DNA of 64,000 nucleotides. It comes from Clostridia bacterium (GTDB taxonomy: Bacteria > Bacillota > Clostridia > Oscillospirales > Acutalibacteraceae). The position numbers were made by a program, and so were the translations under genes. The stretch lies in contig JAFXFC010000015.1 in the NCBI GenBank assembly GCA_017513525.1, positions 1 through 64,000 of the forward strand, in the 5' to 3' direction. Shown in pieces: positions 36,510-44,352 of the stretch. Positions within the stretch are counted from its first letter, which is position 1. Every line of letters begins with the position of its first letter. A model generated the notes under the pieces. The model was not told the origin of the DNA. It worked only from the letters and a program-made list of their open reading frames with translations, and searched no databases.

Positions 36510-37556
36510 ATGAAAAATATATATTCTGTGCCGATAGATACTGTTTTCGGTAAAAAATCAATAGAAGTCTATAACTGCGATATTATGGATTTTGATGAGG
36601 AAATCGATGTACTGACTGTGTCCGCGAGTCACAGAGCATATATGCCAACTTCTCGTTCATTGATAGAATCTCTTCAGGAAGAAGGCATAAGTGTGCAAGC
36701 ATTATCCTCTTCACCGCTTATTGACCTCAGAAATCTGTGTAACGTATGGCTGTCTCAACGCATAAACAGGAACAGTAAGGGCATAAAGCATATCGGCTGT
36801 GTTGAGTTTGAATATTATTATGACAGTGAAAATCAATGGGTTATCAATGATTATAAGCTTCTGTATTCACTGAAATCCTATTTCAGTATGCTCAGCATTG
36901 CTCAGTCCTATGATTTAGATATGAAAACCATTGCTTTGCCCTTTATAGGAACGGGAAATCAGAACGGTGATGCCTCCTCTATAATTGCCCCGGTAGTTTA
37001 CGAGTGTAAAATGTTTCTCAAGACAAATCCTAAGGTAAAGAGAATAGTATTTATTGAAAGAAGCCCCCGTAAGGCAGAATATATTGCAAGCTATCTGAGA
37101 AATATATCTCTGTTGTGGAAAAAAGACCGTAAATTAGCTGAAACGCAAGTTTTTATTAGCTATTCATCAAAGGATGAGGAGATCGCACAAAAACTCCATT
37201 CTGAATTAACACAGAAAGGAATAAAGACCTGGTTTGCTCCCAATAAAGTCAAAGAGCAATACCCGGAAGAAATAATGGCAGGTCTTGCAGAATCGGATTA
37301 TTTTGCAATAATACTCAGCAAAAATTCTATGAGTTCACGACAAGTTCAAACAGAATTGCAGACTGCTTTTGAAGATAGTGAAATGAAAATAAAACCGATT
37401 TTTATTGAAAATACAACTCCGCCTTCCGGCTTTGATTATTTCCTTAAAATATGGCAGCACAAAAACGCTTTTGATCCTCCAATAGACAAACACATAGCAG
37501 ATTTTGTTGACGATCTGATAGAAGAAGTAGCTTCGGCAATCAGTGAAGATCAGTAA
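36510..37556 (+). CDS. Macro-like domain fused to TIR domain, candidate defence NADase
   Basis: A 348-residue cytoplasmic protein. The N-terminal half (about 10-200) resembles a macro domain: strand IDVLTVSAS near 32-40, and IALPFIGTGNQNGD at 141-154, like the ADP-ribose phosphate loop of macro folds. The usual Gly-rich loop 1 is not obvious. The C-terminal half (213-345) is a TIR domain starting QVFISYSSKDEEIA, with Glu282 in SRQVQTELQTA at the place of the catalytic Glu of NAD-cleaving TIRs; the usual Trp nearby is replaced by Gln. Bacterial TIR proteins often deplete NAD or make ADP-ribose signals in phage defence, and type II Thoeris separates TIR and macro parts. Role inferred only. Monocistronic. 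Confidence 0.8.
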   Translation: MKNIYSVPIDTVFGKKSIEVYNCDIMDFDEEIDVLTVSASHRAYMPTSRSLIESLQEEGISVQALSSSPLIDLRNLCNVWLSQRINRNSKGIKHIGCVEFEYYYDSENQWVINDYKLLYSLKSYFSMLSIAQSYDLDMKTIALPFIGTGNQNGDASSIIAPVVYECKMFLKTNPKVKRIVFIERSPRKAEYIASYLRNISLLWKKDRKLAETQVFISYSSKDEEIAQKLHSELTQKGIKTWFAPNKVKEQYPEEIMAGLAESDYFAIILSKNSMSSRQVQTELQTAFEDSEMKIKPIFIENTTPPSGFDYFLKIWQHKNAFDPPIDKHIADFVDDLIEEVASAISEDQ

Positions 37557-37574
37557 TCTCCCCGCAATCTGTTT

Positions 37575-37612
37575 ACAAAGTTCATTCCAGCAGGAATGGG
37601 CTTTGTTTTTTT
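37575..37612 (+). terminator. Terminator of the macro-like/TIR gene
   Basis: ACAAAG-TT-CATTCC / GGAATG-GG-CTTTGT with an AGCA loop is followed by a T-run on the plus strand. Confidence 0.9.
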
Positions 37613-37746
37613 ACTTTATAGGAAATTCCTTCCTATAAAGTAAAAAGATTTTATGTCCCTCCGAACGGAAAGCAAGCTTTCCTCGGAGATGGACCATTCG
37701 AAAACGGTCGCCGTAAGGCTTCGGCGAAGCCGTTTTCTTGTAAAAA
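37607..37746. repeat. Cluster of intergenic hairpins
   Basis: Three consecutive hairpins follow the TIR-gene terminator. They are a perfect stem TTTACTTTATAGGAA / TTCCTATAAAGTAAA (about 37608-37645), CTCCGA-AC-GGAAAGC / GCTTTCC-TCGGAG (37659-37688), and GAAAACGG / CCGTTTTC enclosing GGCTTC-GGC-GAAGCC (about 37699-37738). No coding signal. The stem sequences look like dispersed palindromic intergenic repeats rather than one terminator. Confidence 0.75.
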
Positions 37747-37763
37747 AAGCAAAAACGGTATAA

Positions 37764-37801
37764 TTAAAAAAATTACCCTCGAATCAAGATGAAACGAGGG
37801 T
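37764..37801 (-). terminator. Terminator of the Ntn hydrolase gene
   Basis: Minus-strand ACCCTCG / CGAGGGT is followed by AATTTTTTTAA. Confidence 0.88.
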
Positions 37802-37841
37802 TTGTCATCAATATGAAGGCCGCTGTTGAGCATCTTTTTTG

Positions 37842-38915
37842 TTAGTTTACGGGATAGGTATGTACATTTTCGTAGTCCATATCTGCACAAAGATTAAGTG
37901 TGGGATTGCTTAAATCATAAATTGCAGACCACTGAGTTGAATATACTCTGCCTTTTTCATCGGGATCGGTGCCGACTATTCTTGCATCATGAAGAAGCCC
38001 CATTCCCTCTTCGGCACTTAAAACTGCATTCTTTTCGGTAAGTGTATTAATAAGTATCTCATAACGGTCAAGTCCCTGTTTTTCATACTCGAAAGGTACA
38101 TCGTGAAGATAGAAATTGGTTGCTGCAAGAATACCGTTCTCTTTCTCTGTGATTACCATTTCATTATTAACATATGATACTACAATACTGTTGCCTGTTG
38201 CATCTGCAATCTGTAAATGATAACAGCCCTTTGCAGCTGCGTGCATATCAAAAGAGCGAAGCATTTCAACAGCTTCATCGACTGTTGCACAGTTATCAAG
38301 GAGTGCTCTTATGGCAAGTGTTGTGCCGACATCGGTTTTTCCGTTATCCTGTGCGGTAGCAGGCGCCTGAAGCTGTAAAACACCTACGGCAAGACCCTTT
38401 TCATTTACACCGTCAAGCGGAAAATAAGCCGTTGCAAGAGTATTTATTCTGTCTAAAATTTTATCGGGAGTAAAGCTTTCATTGTAGCCTAAGAAGCTTA
38501 AATTTACGACTGAAACGGATTTATAGCCGTCCTTGGGTTCAGTTTTTATAACAGCAAGGTCAGTTGTCTGATTGTCAAGATTTCTGCCGAATATATATCC
38601 GCCCTCGGGAGTTTCAGCAATAAATGTAGAGCAGGCAAGATTCGGTATTTCATAGGGAACGTCTATGGGAAGACCTTTGAGCATAACCTTTAAGATATAC
38701 TGAACGAGCTCTTCTTCAGTTGCCGCACCGCCCGAAGCTAAAAGCTCATCAAGCTTATAGTCCGCTGCATAATTGATTTCATAAATACCTGTATCGTCTA
38801 ATTCCTTAACTGAAAGCATTGTGCGAAGCTCTCCCTGAAAAACAGCAAGAGCCGCTACTATTACTACAAGTAAAACAGATATGACCGCAATCGCAATTTT
38901 TGTTCCTTTTTTCAT
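37842..38915 (-). CDS. Membrane-anchored choloylglycine-hydrolase-family Ntn hydrolase
   Basis: A 357-residue protein with an N-terminal membrane helix (about 6-26), a region of roughly 65 residues, then the penicillin V acylase/bile salt hydrolase fold. Cys95 (NLACSTFIAE) and Arg111 (FGRNLD) are 16 residues apart, exactly the spacing of Cys2 and Arg18 in bile salt hydrolases, and Asp114 follows. The catalytic Cys is internal, so activity as an N-terminal nucleophile would need cleavage before Cys95. The extracellular location suggests action on environmental amides (bile salts, N-acyl amino acids, N-acyl homoserine lactones); the substrate is not assignable. Confidence 0.85.
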   Translation of the reverse strand: MKKGTKIAIAVISVLLVVIVAALAVFQGELRTMLSVKELDDTGIYEINYAADYKLDELLASGGAATEEELVQYILKVMLKGLPIDVPYEIPNLACSTFIAETPEGGYIFGRNLDNQTTDLAVIKTEPKDGYKSVSVVNLSFLGYNESFTPDKILDRINTLATAYFPLDGVNEKGLAVGVLQLQAPATAQDNGKTDVGTTLAIRALLDNCATVDEAVEMLRSFDMHAAAKGCYHLQIADATGNSIVVSYVNNEMVITEKENGILAATNFYLHDVPFEYEKQGLDRYEILINTLTEKNAVLSAEEGMGLLHDARIVGTDPDEKGRVYSTQWSAIYDLSNPTLNLCADMDYENVHTYPVN

Positions 38916-38983
38916 TATTACATCTCCTGAAAAGTTTTATTAATATCAATATATAATTTAATAACACACTTGTCAATAATAGA

Positions 38984-39916
38984 TTATTCTTCATTAAAAA
39001 GCGGGGTTGAGAAATATCTTTCAGCGGTATCAGGAAGCACAGTTACAACGGTTTTTCCCGGTCCGAGCTTTTGGGCGAGTTTTATGGCAGCGGCAACATT
39101 CGTCCCCGAAGATATTCCGCACATAAGCCCTTCTTTTGAAGCAAGGTCCTTTGCTGTTCTTAATGCTTCTTCGTCGGAAACTATGTATATATCTTCATAA
39201 ATTTCGGTATTGAGAATTTCGGGGATAAGTCCATCGCCGATACCCATCTGTATGTGTGCACTGACGGTTCCGCCTGCAAGGATTGCGGCATTTTCGGGTT
39301 CAACTGCCCATATTGTCATATCGGGATTTAAGGCTTTAAGAGTTTCTCCGATACCTGTTATCGTACCGCCCGTCCCAATTCCCGAACAAAATCCGTCAAT
39401 GGGACCGCCTACCTGTTCAAGAATTTCAAGTCCTGTCTGATGTCTGTGTATCATGGGATTTGCGGGATTTTCAAACTGCTGGGGAACAAATACATTGGGA
39501 TCGTCTTTTTGCATCTGCAAGGCTGTTTCAAGGCATTTTGCAATTGCATCTCCGATATTTCCCTCATCATGGATAAGTACGACTTGGGCACCGTAATGTC
39601 GCATAAGCTTTTTTCTTTCAATGCTCACAGAGTCGGGCATGATTATTCTTACTTTATATCCGAGAACAGCTCCCACGAGTGCCAACCCTATCCCCTGATT
39701 TCCCGAGGTAGGTTCTACTATAATGCTGTCTTTATTAATTCTGCCGCTTTTTTCGGCATCCTTTATCATATTGTAAGCAACTCTTGTTTTAATTGAACCG
39801 CCTACATTAAGACCTTCATATTTTACCAACACACGAGCGCAGTTTTCCGGCACCATGTGATTTAACTGTACTATAGGAGTGTGTCCTATAGCATCTAAAA
39901 TGTTCTGATATATCAT
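38984..39916 (-). CDS. cysK: Cysteine synthase (O-acetylserine sulfhydrylase)
   Basis: A 310-residue PLP enzyme converting O-acetylserine and sulfide to cysteine. The PLP lysine is in GGSIKTRVA (normally NPGGSVKDR, so this motif is slightly divergent), the substrate loop is EPTSGNQGIGLA, the phosphate-binding loop is GTGGTITG, and GISSGTNVAAA occurs near the C-terminus. Start supported by a GGAGAATT-type ribosome binding site. Confidence 0.93.
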   Translation of the reverse strand: MIYQNILDAIGHTPIVQLNHMVPENCARVLVKYEGLNVGGSIKTRVAYNMIKDAEKSGRINKDSIIVEPTSGNQGIGLALVGAVLGYKVRIIMPDSVSIERKKLMRHYGAQVVLIHDEGNIGDAIAKCLETALQMQKDDPNVFVPQQFENPANPMIHRHQTGLEILEQVGGPIDGFCSGIGTGGTITGIGETLKALNPDMTIWAVEPENAAILAGGTVSAHIQMGIGDGLIPEILNTEIYEDIYIVSDEEALRTAKDLASKEGLMCGISSGTNVAAAIKLAQKLGPGKTVVTVLPDTAERYFSTPLFNEE

Positions 39917-40010
39917 AAATTAATTCTCCTAAATAAATCTAATGTTTATTTTAACTCAAAATAAATATAACTGCAACATAAATCATTATTTTTTTTATAA
40001 TATTATATGA

Positions 40011-40052
40011 AAGAAAAAAAATGCTGCAACAAGAACGCTTGCTGCAACATTT
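40011..40052 (-). terminator. Terminator of the PH-like gene
   Basis: Minus-strand AAATGTTGCAGCAAG / CTTGTTGCAGCATTT (13 of 15 Watson-Crick, the rest G-T) is followed by a long T-run. Confidence 0.88.
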
Positions 40053-40059
40053 ATATGTT

Positions 40060-40554
40060 TTATGTATCAATAAAAATGTTAAGTTTTTCATCAATAAGTG
40101 CATTAGGATTTGAATGTCTTACATTTTGGCACAATGTCTCAAACAATTTTTTGTGTTTGGTGTAAAGGCAAGAAAAAGAAAATTCTTTTCTGAAATGGTT
40201 TGATTTCAGTTTAATTCTTATAACTCCAAATAAGGGCAGACTGACAGCTTTTATCTGATAGACATCTTTATAAGGTATAACAATCGTTTTTTTGTGCAAA
40301 TCTTTTCCTACTGCTTGTATTTGAAATCCTGTTAATTTCATTGACGAATCAGAAAGCTCTACCTTATGAATACCGAAAAAAGCGTGAAATAAGAAAAGCA
40401 CAACTGCAAGGAGAAAAGTAAGTTCATATCCTACATAACGGCTTCCGTATAGTTGACCGAATGTGGGATAAAAAAGTTCAGCAATAATTATTGCAATTGC
40501 AATAAGAACAATATCAACACCTATCAACACTAACCATCTTATTCTGTGTTTCAT
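40060..40554 (-). CDS. Small membrane protein with PH-like domain
   Basis: A 164-residue protein with two membrane helices (about 7-29 and 43-62), then a soluble domain. That domain's pattern (ELSDSSMKLTG...TIVIPYKDVYQIKAVSLPLFGVIRIKLKS) resembles bacterial pleckstrin-homology-like domains (bPH/DUF304 type). Function unknown. It is 15 bp downstream of the ketopantoate-reductase gene and probably co-transcribed with it. Confidence 0.7.
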   Translation of the reverse strand: MKHRIRWLVLIGVDIVLIAIAIIIAELFYPTFGQLYGSRYVGYELTFLLAVVLFLFHAFFGIHKVELSDSSMKLTGFQIQAVGKDLHKKTIVIPYKDVYQIKAVSLPLFGVIRIKLKSNHFRKEFSFSCLYTKHKKLFETLCQNVRHSNPNALIDEKLNIFIDT

Positions 40555-40569
40555 AATGCCACCGATAAA

Positions 40570-41592
40570 TTAAAGAAGATCGTCAAAATAAATTATATTG
40601 GAGGCTACACACTTTAATTTGCCTTCTTGTTCTTTTTTGATTATTTCAACTATTCTGTCGTTAATGGGAGTTGGAACTCCGCATTTTCTGCCCCATTCGC
40701 AAACAACACCGTTTATTGCATCAACTTCACAGGGCTTACCGTTTTTGATATCCTGAAGCATTGAGGGCTCAATAGCTCTGTGTTTTTTCATTGCAATGGG
40801 AAGAAGAAGCTGTGCAAAGGTGCGTTTGAAGGCATTAGTATAATAGAAAAGCTTTGTGATATCCTTACCCTGCACAGGTACAAATTCGGCACCTGCAGCA
40901 TGGCCGACATCAATACATTCCTTCATACAGCGGACAGCAATCTTTTTTGCATCTTTGTTTTCTGATACATCACCGAAAACACCGCCGACAACTGTTCCGA
41001 GTCCCGAAAAGGTTGCATTTATAAGAAGCTTTGACCAACGGGCACCGATAAGATTCTTTTCTTCATGAACGGGACACATAAGCTCAAGTATTTCTTTAAC
41101 TGTGTTAAACTGTTCGTCTGTAATACCCTTCATTTTACCCATGTGGAAAGAAAGACTGTCGGGTTCGCTTGTAAGAGTGCATACACCGGGAGCAGTAAGA
41201 GCGGCACCCCACTCAACGGTACAACCCATTGTGTGCTCTTCACCTACTATTTCTGCGATACCGGGCTCAGGAATACCGTTCTGAAGTGTTACGATAACAC
41301 CGTTTTCTGTCAGAAAGTCCTTGAGCATGGTAACAACTTCTTTATTATAAAGCTGTTTTGTCATAAGAAAAATGACATCATATTTTTTTGTCATTTCATC
41401 GGGTGTAAATGCAGTTACGGGTACTGTCATATCAACAGTTCCTGTAATTATTGCACCCTTTTCGTTAAGAGCGGCTACATGAGCTTTATTTCTGTTGATA
41501 AGATCTATTTTGCCGCCGTTTTTTGTAATATAAGCACCGAGAACCGTGCCGAGAGAGCCGGCACCGTAAATTGCACAGGAAACATTTTTCAT
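40570..41592 (-). CDS. panE: Ketopantoate reductase family protein
   Basis: A 340-residue NADP-dependent reductase with N-terminal Rossmann motif YGAGSLGTVLGAYI, LMTKQLYNKE, the conserved TLQNG segment and the C-terminal helical domain with SMLQDIKNGKPCEVDAINGVV carrying the active-site Lys and Glu. It would reduce 2-dehydropantoate to pantoate for CoA synthesis, although paralogues with other substrates are common and no other pantothenate genes are near. Confidence 0.87.
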   Translation of the reverse strand: MKNVSCAIYGAGSLGTVLGAYITKNGGKIDLINRNKAHVAALNEKGAIITGTVDMTVPVTAFTPDEMTKKYDVIFLMTKQLYNKEVVTMLKDFLTENGVIVTLQNGIPEPGIAEIVGEEHTMGCTVEWGAALTAPGVCTLTSEPDSLSFHMGKMKGITDEQFNTVKEILELMCPVHEEKNLIGARWSKLLINATFSGLGTVVGGVFGDVSENKDAKKIAVRCMKECIDVGHAAGAEFVPVQGKDITKLFYYTNAFKRTFAQLLLPIAMKKHRAIEPSMLQDIKNGKPCEVDAINGVVCEWGRKCGVPTPINDRIVEIIKKEQEGKLKCVASNIIYFDDLL

Positions 41593-41928
41593 AAAAAAAC
41601 CTCCGATTTTTTTGTTTATAAACTGTAATATTTTTATAAAAATTAAATTTGCTCAAAACTATTTATCAATAATCAGTAACAGTTCCCTTTTCGGTCTGGT
41701 AAAACTAACTTAATAAGGTCAGCAGAAAGTAAATTCTCTGCACGGGAAAGTGTTCAGAAATTGCCGTATTTGTTGTTTTCGGCTTTGGCAAGCCGTACAT
41801 TGGTACTGCGAAAAGCCGAAAACAAAGCACAACAAACTATCTTTGATGCAGAAAACCAAGCTGAAAAGAATTAGTTCTTAGGTGGCACATTCCCCTTATT
41901 ATTTTACCCGTGCGTCAAAGACGGTGAT
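41593..41928. other. Intergenic region with long hairpin and short dispersed repeat
   Basis: No gene is seen in these 336 bases. They hold a 68-bp hairpin (41769-41836): outer TTTGTTG / CAACAAA and inner GTTTTCGGCTTT / AAAGCCGAAAAC arms around a loop with GTACATTGGTAC. A 35-bp motif at about 41897-41931, including TGCGTCAAAGACGGTGATTT, recurs at 48322-48352 and, inverted, at about 48252-48270. The promoter of the ketopantoate-reductase gene must lie near 41600-41680. Confidence 0.7.
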
Positions 41929-42951
41929 TTATGAACATCTTTCCCAATATATTTCTGTAGATTTTTTTAGTGCTTCTACGGAAAAAGACGGAATTCTTCC
42001 CAAACCATCGGGACCTACATTCAAAAGATAATTTATACCTAAGCTGTTAAGCTGTTGTCTTCGGGAAACTATTTCCTCGGGGCTTATCCAATTCCCGTCA
42101 TAATACTTATATCCCCATGAGCTGTTAAGAGTGCCTGCGGTCTCATAAAGACCGTAGGGAGAATATTTCATTCCGTCAAGGCTGTTAGGATCGGAATTTT
42201 CTGTCGGCTTGAATTCGGTCGGATATTCGTTATCTCCGAGTGAAACATAGTCATATGCACCGTTACCGATTCTCGAATTGATAAGACAATCGGGCTGATA
42301 ATGCTTTACGAGGGCATTTAATTCAAGGCTTTGCTCTTTTGTTATGGTATGAGGAACATCGAACCAGATAAGACACAGTTCTCCGTAGCGAGTAAGTATT
42401 TCCTTTACCTGCGGTTTTATTTTTTCTTCAAAGCATATCGAAAAATCCTTTTTGCTTCTGTCGGGAAAATCCCAGCTGTTATCCCATGACACTCCCGAAC
42501 AACCTGAAAATTTATCATATCCGCCGCCATGCTCATGATGCCAGTCAAGCTCCTGAGAATAATAAAGACCGAATTTAAGTCCGTATTTGTAGCATGCTTC
42601 ACCAAGCTCTGCAACAATATCCCGTCCGAAAGGCGTTGCATCAACAACATTAAACTTATCAACTTCCGACTCAAACATAGCGAAGCCGTCATGGTGCTTT
42701 GAAGTAAAAACGAAATATTTCATTCCGCAATCCTTTGCAAGTCGTATCCATTCATCCGCATTGAAATAAATAGGATTAAATATTTCTGCGAGCTTTGAAT
42801 ATTCACTGTTATGTATCGGCATAAAGCTTTGTATCCACTCCGCATAATCGTTTACTCGGCGGTTTTTCCACTCACCGCCCAACAGCGAATACAGCCCCCA
42901 ATGAGCCATCATGCCAAAGCCCGCATTCTTAAACCATTCTCTGTTATCCAT
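41929..42951 (-). CDS. GH29-like alpha-L-fucosidase
   Basis: A 340-residue cytoplasmic glycosidase with the GH29 hallmarks: FGMMAHWGLYSLLGGEW, YFVFTSKHHDGFAMF (active-site His pair), FGLYYSQELDW, and the nucleophile Asp in LCLIWFDVP. It lacks the C-terminal beta-sandwich of longer family members and has no signal peptide, so it probably acts on imported oligosaccharides. The gene follows the SIS-domain gene by 17 bp. It could have another substrate, as GH29 is broad. Confidence 0.88.
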   Translation of the reverse strand: MDNREWFKNAGFGMMAHWGLYSLLGGEWKNRRVNDYAEWIQSFMPIHNSEYSKLAEIFNPIYFNADEWIRLAKDCGMKYFVFTSKHHDGFAMFESEVDKFNVVDATPFGRDIVAELGEACYKYGLKFGLYYSQELDWHHEHGGGYDKFSGCSGVSWDNSWDFPDRSKKDFSICFEEKIKPQVKEILTRYGELCLIWFDVPHTITKEQSLELNALVKHYQPDCLINSRIGNGAYDYVSLGDNEYPTEFKPTENSDPNSLDGMKYSPYGLYETAGTLNSSWGYKYYDGNWISPEEIVSRRQQLNSLGINYLLNVGPDGLGRIPSFSVEALKKSTEIYWERCS

Positions 42952-42968
42952 TTTGTTCTCCTGTAGTT

Positions 42969-43706
42969 TTACAGCGACTTTATAATACCTTTATACTTAT
43001 TTATGAATGCGGCATTTATAATATCTCCGCCGTCAACATTACTGCTTGAAAAGACTTCGGGAATAACTCCGTCAGAAAGCATTTTTTCGATACAGCCTGC
43101 AACAACAGCATTGAGTATCGCTGCACCTACAGCAGTTGATGTGGGACAGGCATTTCTTCCTATTTCTTCAAAGCTGACACTGGCATCTCCGACACATCCC
43201 ATATTATCAAGAACAATATCCGCAAACTCATAAAGCTTTTTGCCGCTTTTATGTCTTGAGGGACTCGATTTTGAATGATTAAGATTAGTAAGTGCAATAA
43301 CCTTGAGTCCGTTTTCTGAGGCTATTTGTGCCATATCAACGGGTGTACCGTTTCTGCCTGAATTTGAAATTATTACTATAACATCGTTTTCTTTCATGGA
43401 ATAAGTATCAAAAAGTATTTTTGCATAACCCTCAAGTCTTTCAATTTCGGTGCTTTTTGATGCAGATTCATGAAGCATAAGTGCCGTTTCAAGCACAGGC
43501 TGAAGCTTTACAAGTCCGCCTGCTCTGTAAAAAAGCTCTTCAGCAAGCATATGTGAATGGCCTGTTCCGAAAAGAAAGATATTATTTCCGTTTTCGAGTG
43601 CATGAGCAAAAACTTTTGAACTTTCCTCAATAGCAGAAAGCTGACAGGCAATAATATTTTCTAAAATTTTTTGTAAATTCGTTAAATATTCAAAGGGCTT
43701 ATTCAT
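42969..43706 (-). CDS. SIS-domain phosphosugar-binding protein
   Basis: A 245-residue protein of the UPF0309/SIS group, with FLFGTGHSHMLAEE and VIVIISNSGRNGTPVDMA phosphosugar-binding segments. SIS proteins isomerise or bind phosphosugars, often amino sugars. Operon with the GH29 gene suggests catabolism of a fucose- or amino-sugar-containing glycan. Confidence 0.87.
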   Translation of the reverse strand: MNKPFEYLTNLQKILENIIACQLSAIEESSKVFAHALENGNNIFLFGTGHSHMLAEELFYRAGGLVKLQPVLETALMLHESASKSTEIERLEGYAKILFDTYSMKENDVIVIISNSGRNGTPVDMAQIASENGLKVIALTNLNHSKSSPSRHKSGKKLYEFADIVLDNMGCVGDASVSFEEIGRNACPTSTAVGAAILNAVVAGCIEKMLSDGVIPEVFSSSNVDGGDIINAAFINKYKGIIKSL

Positions 43707-43847
43707 ATATACCTCCGATTGAAAAAAAACTGTTTATTACAGATTATCATTAATATAAGCAAAAATCAATATTTATGCTTGTCTTTTTACTGAAAGAGTA
43801 GTGTAAAATACCGGTCTGTTCTATATAAAACTGAACTCGCGAGGATA

Positions 43848-44026
43848 GTGAAATATTTGCCTTACGGCAAATGTGAAATAATGACCTACGGTCATTGTGA
43901 AATTTTCTGCTACCGCAGAAAGTGAAATGAAATAAATCCACCCACGCCCGCAGGCATTTCACATTGCGAAGCAATATTTCACACGCGTAAGCGTATTTCA
44001 CAAATCCCGCAAGGGATTTATTTCGT
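43848..44026. repeat. Multi-hairpin palindromic element B
   Basis: Four copies of GTGAAAT (43848, 43873, 43897, 43922), a 27-base centre, then ATTTCAC at 43956, 43976 and 43995 and a partial copy ATTTCG at 44020. Hairpins fill each gap: ATTTGCC-TTAC-GGCAAAT, AATGACC-TAC-GGTCATT, TTTCTGC-TACC-GCAGAAA, ATTGC-GAA-GCAAT, ACGC-GTAA-GCGT, AAATCCC-GCAA-GGGATTT. GAAATAAATCC in the centre pairs with GGATTTATTTC at 44014-44024. The plan matches element A at 25426 although the 7-mer differs. The rest of 43707-43847 is AT-rich and must hold the SIS operon promoter. Confidence 0.9.
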
Positions 44027-44028
44027 TG

Positions 44029-44060
44029 AAAAAACGACAGGTCGAAACCTGTCGTTTTTT
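44029..44060 (-). terminator. Terminator of the tRNA-His/tRNA-Gln transcript
   Basis: A perfect 14-bp stem, AAAAAACGACAGGT / ACCTGTCGTTTTTT with CGAA loop, starts two bases after the tRNA-Gln 3' end. Usable on both strands. Confidence 0.92.
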
Positions 44061-44061
44061 C

Positions 44062-44136
44062 TGGCTGGGGAGGCGGGATTCGAACCCACGGATGCAGCAG
44101 TCAAAGTGCTGTGTCTTACCGCTTGACGACTCCCCA
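44062..44136 (-). tRNA. tRNA-Gln (TTG anticodon)
   Basis: A 75-nt cloverleaf: acceptor TGGGGAG/CTCCCCA, anticodon stem CAGCA/TGCTG with loop CTTTGAC (anticodon TTG), T-loop TTCGAAT, encoded GCCA end. Confidence 0.96.
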
Positions 44137-44189
44137 ATATTAAACTTGTTAAAAAAAATCGCAAAATCTATTGACTTTGCGATTAAAAA

Positions 44190-44267
44190 TGGGGTGGATA
44201 ATCGGATTCGAACCGATGGCCTCCAGGGCCACAACCTGGCGCTCTAACCAACTGAGCTATACCCACC
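44190..44267 (-). tRNA. tRNA-His (GTG anticodon)
   Basis: Acceptor GTGGGTA/TATCCAC with the extra G at -1 (44267) facing C73, anticodon stem CCAGG/CCTGG with loop TTGTGGC (anticodon GTG), T-loop TTCGAAT and encoded CCA. Probably co-transcribed with tRNA-Gln. Confidence 0.96.
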
Positions 44268-44302
44268 ATACCAAGGTGTGCGTATCGCACACTGCTTGAT
44301 GT

Positions 44303-44331
44303 ATTATATAGTAATTATAAGTTTTTGTCAA
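44303..44331 (-). promoter_or_regulatory. Promoter of the tRNA-His/tRNA-Gln transcript
   Basis: Minus-strand TTGACA (44331-44326) and TATAAT (44308-44303), perfect consensus with a 17-base spacer. A perfect 7-bp hairpin, GTGTGCG-TAT-CGCACAC (44276-44292), lies in the short leader before tRNA-His. Confidence 0.92.
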
Positions 44332-44352
44332 TAGAAAAATAAGATTTTCCTG

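Noticed and set aside
36510..37556. Calling a Thoeris system
   Set aside because: Thoeris needs separate ThsA and ThsB genes; only one fused protein is present and neighbours are metabolic genes.
37842..38915. Naming the Ntn hydrolase as bile salt hydrolase
   Set aside because: The active-site spacing fits, but the membrane anchor and internal Cys leave the substrate open.
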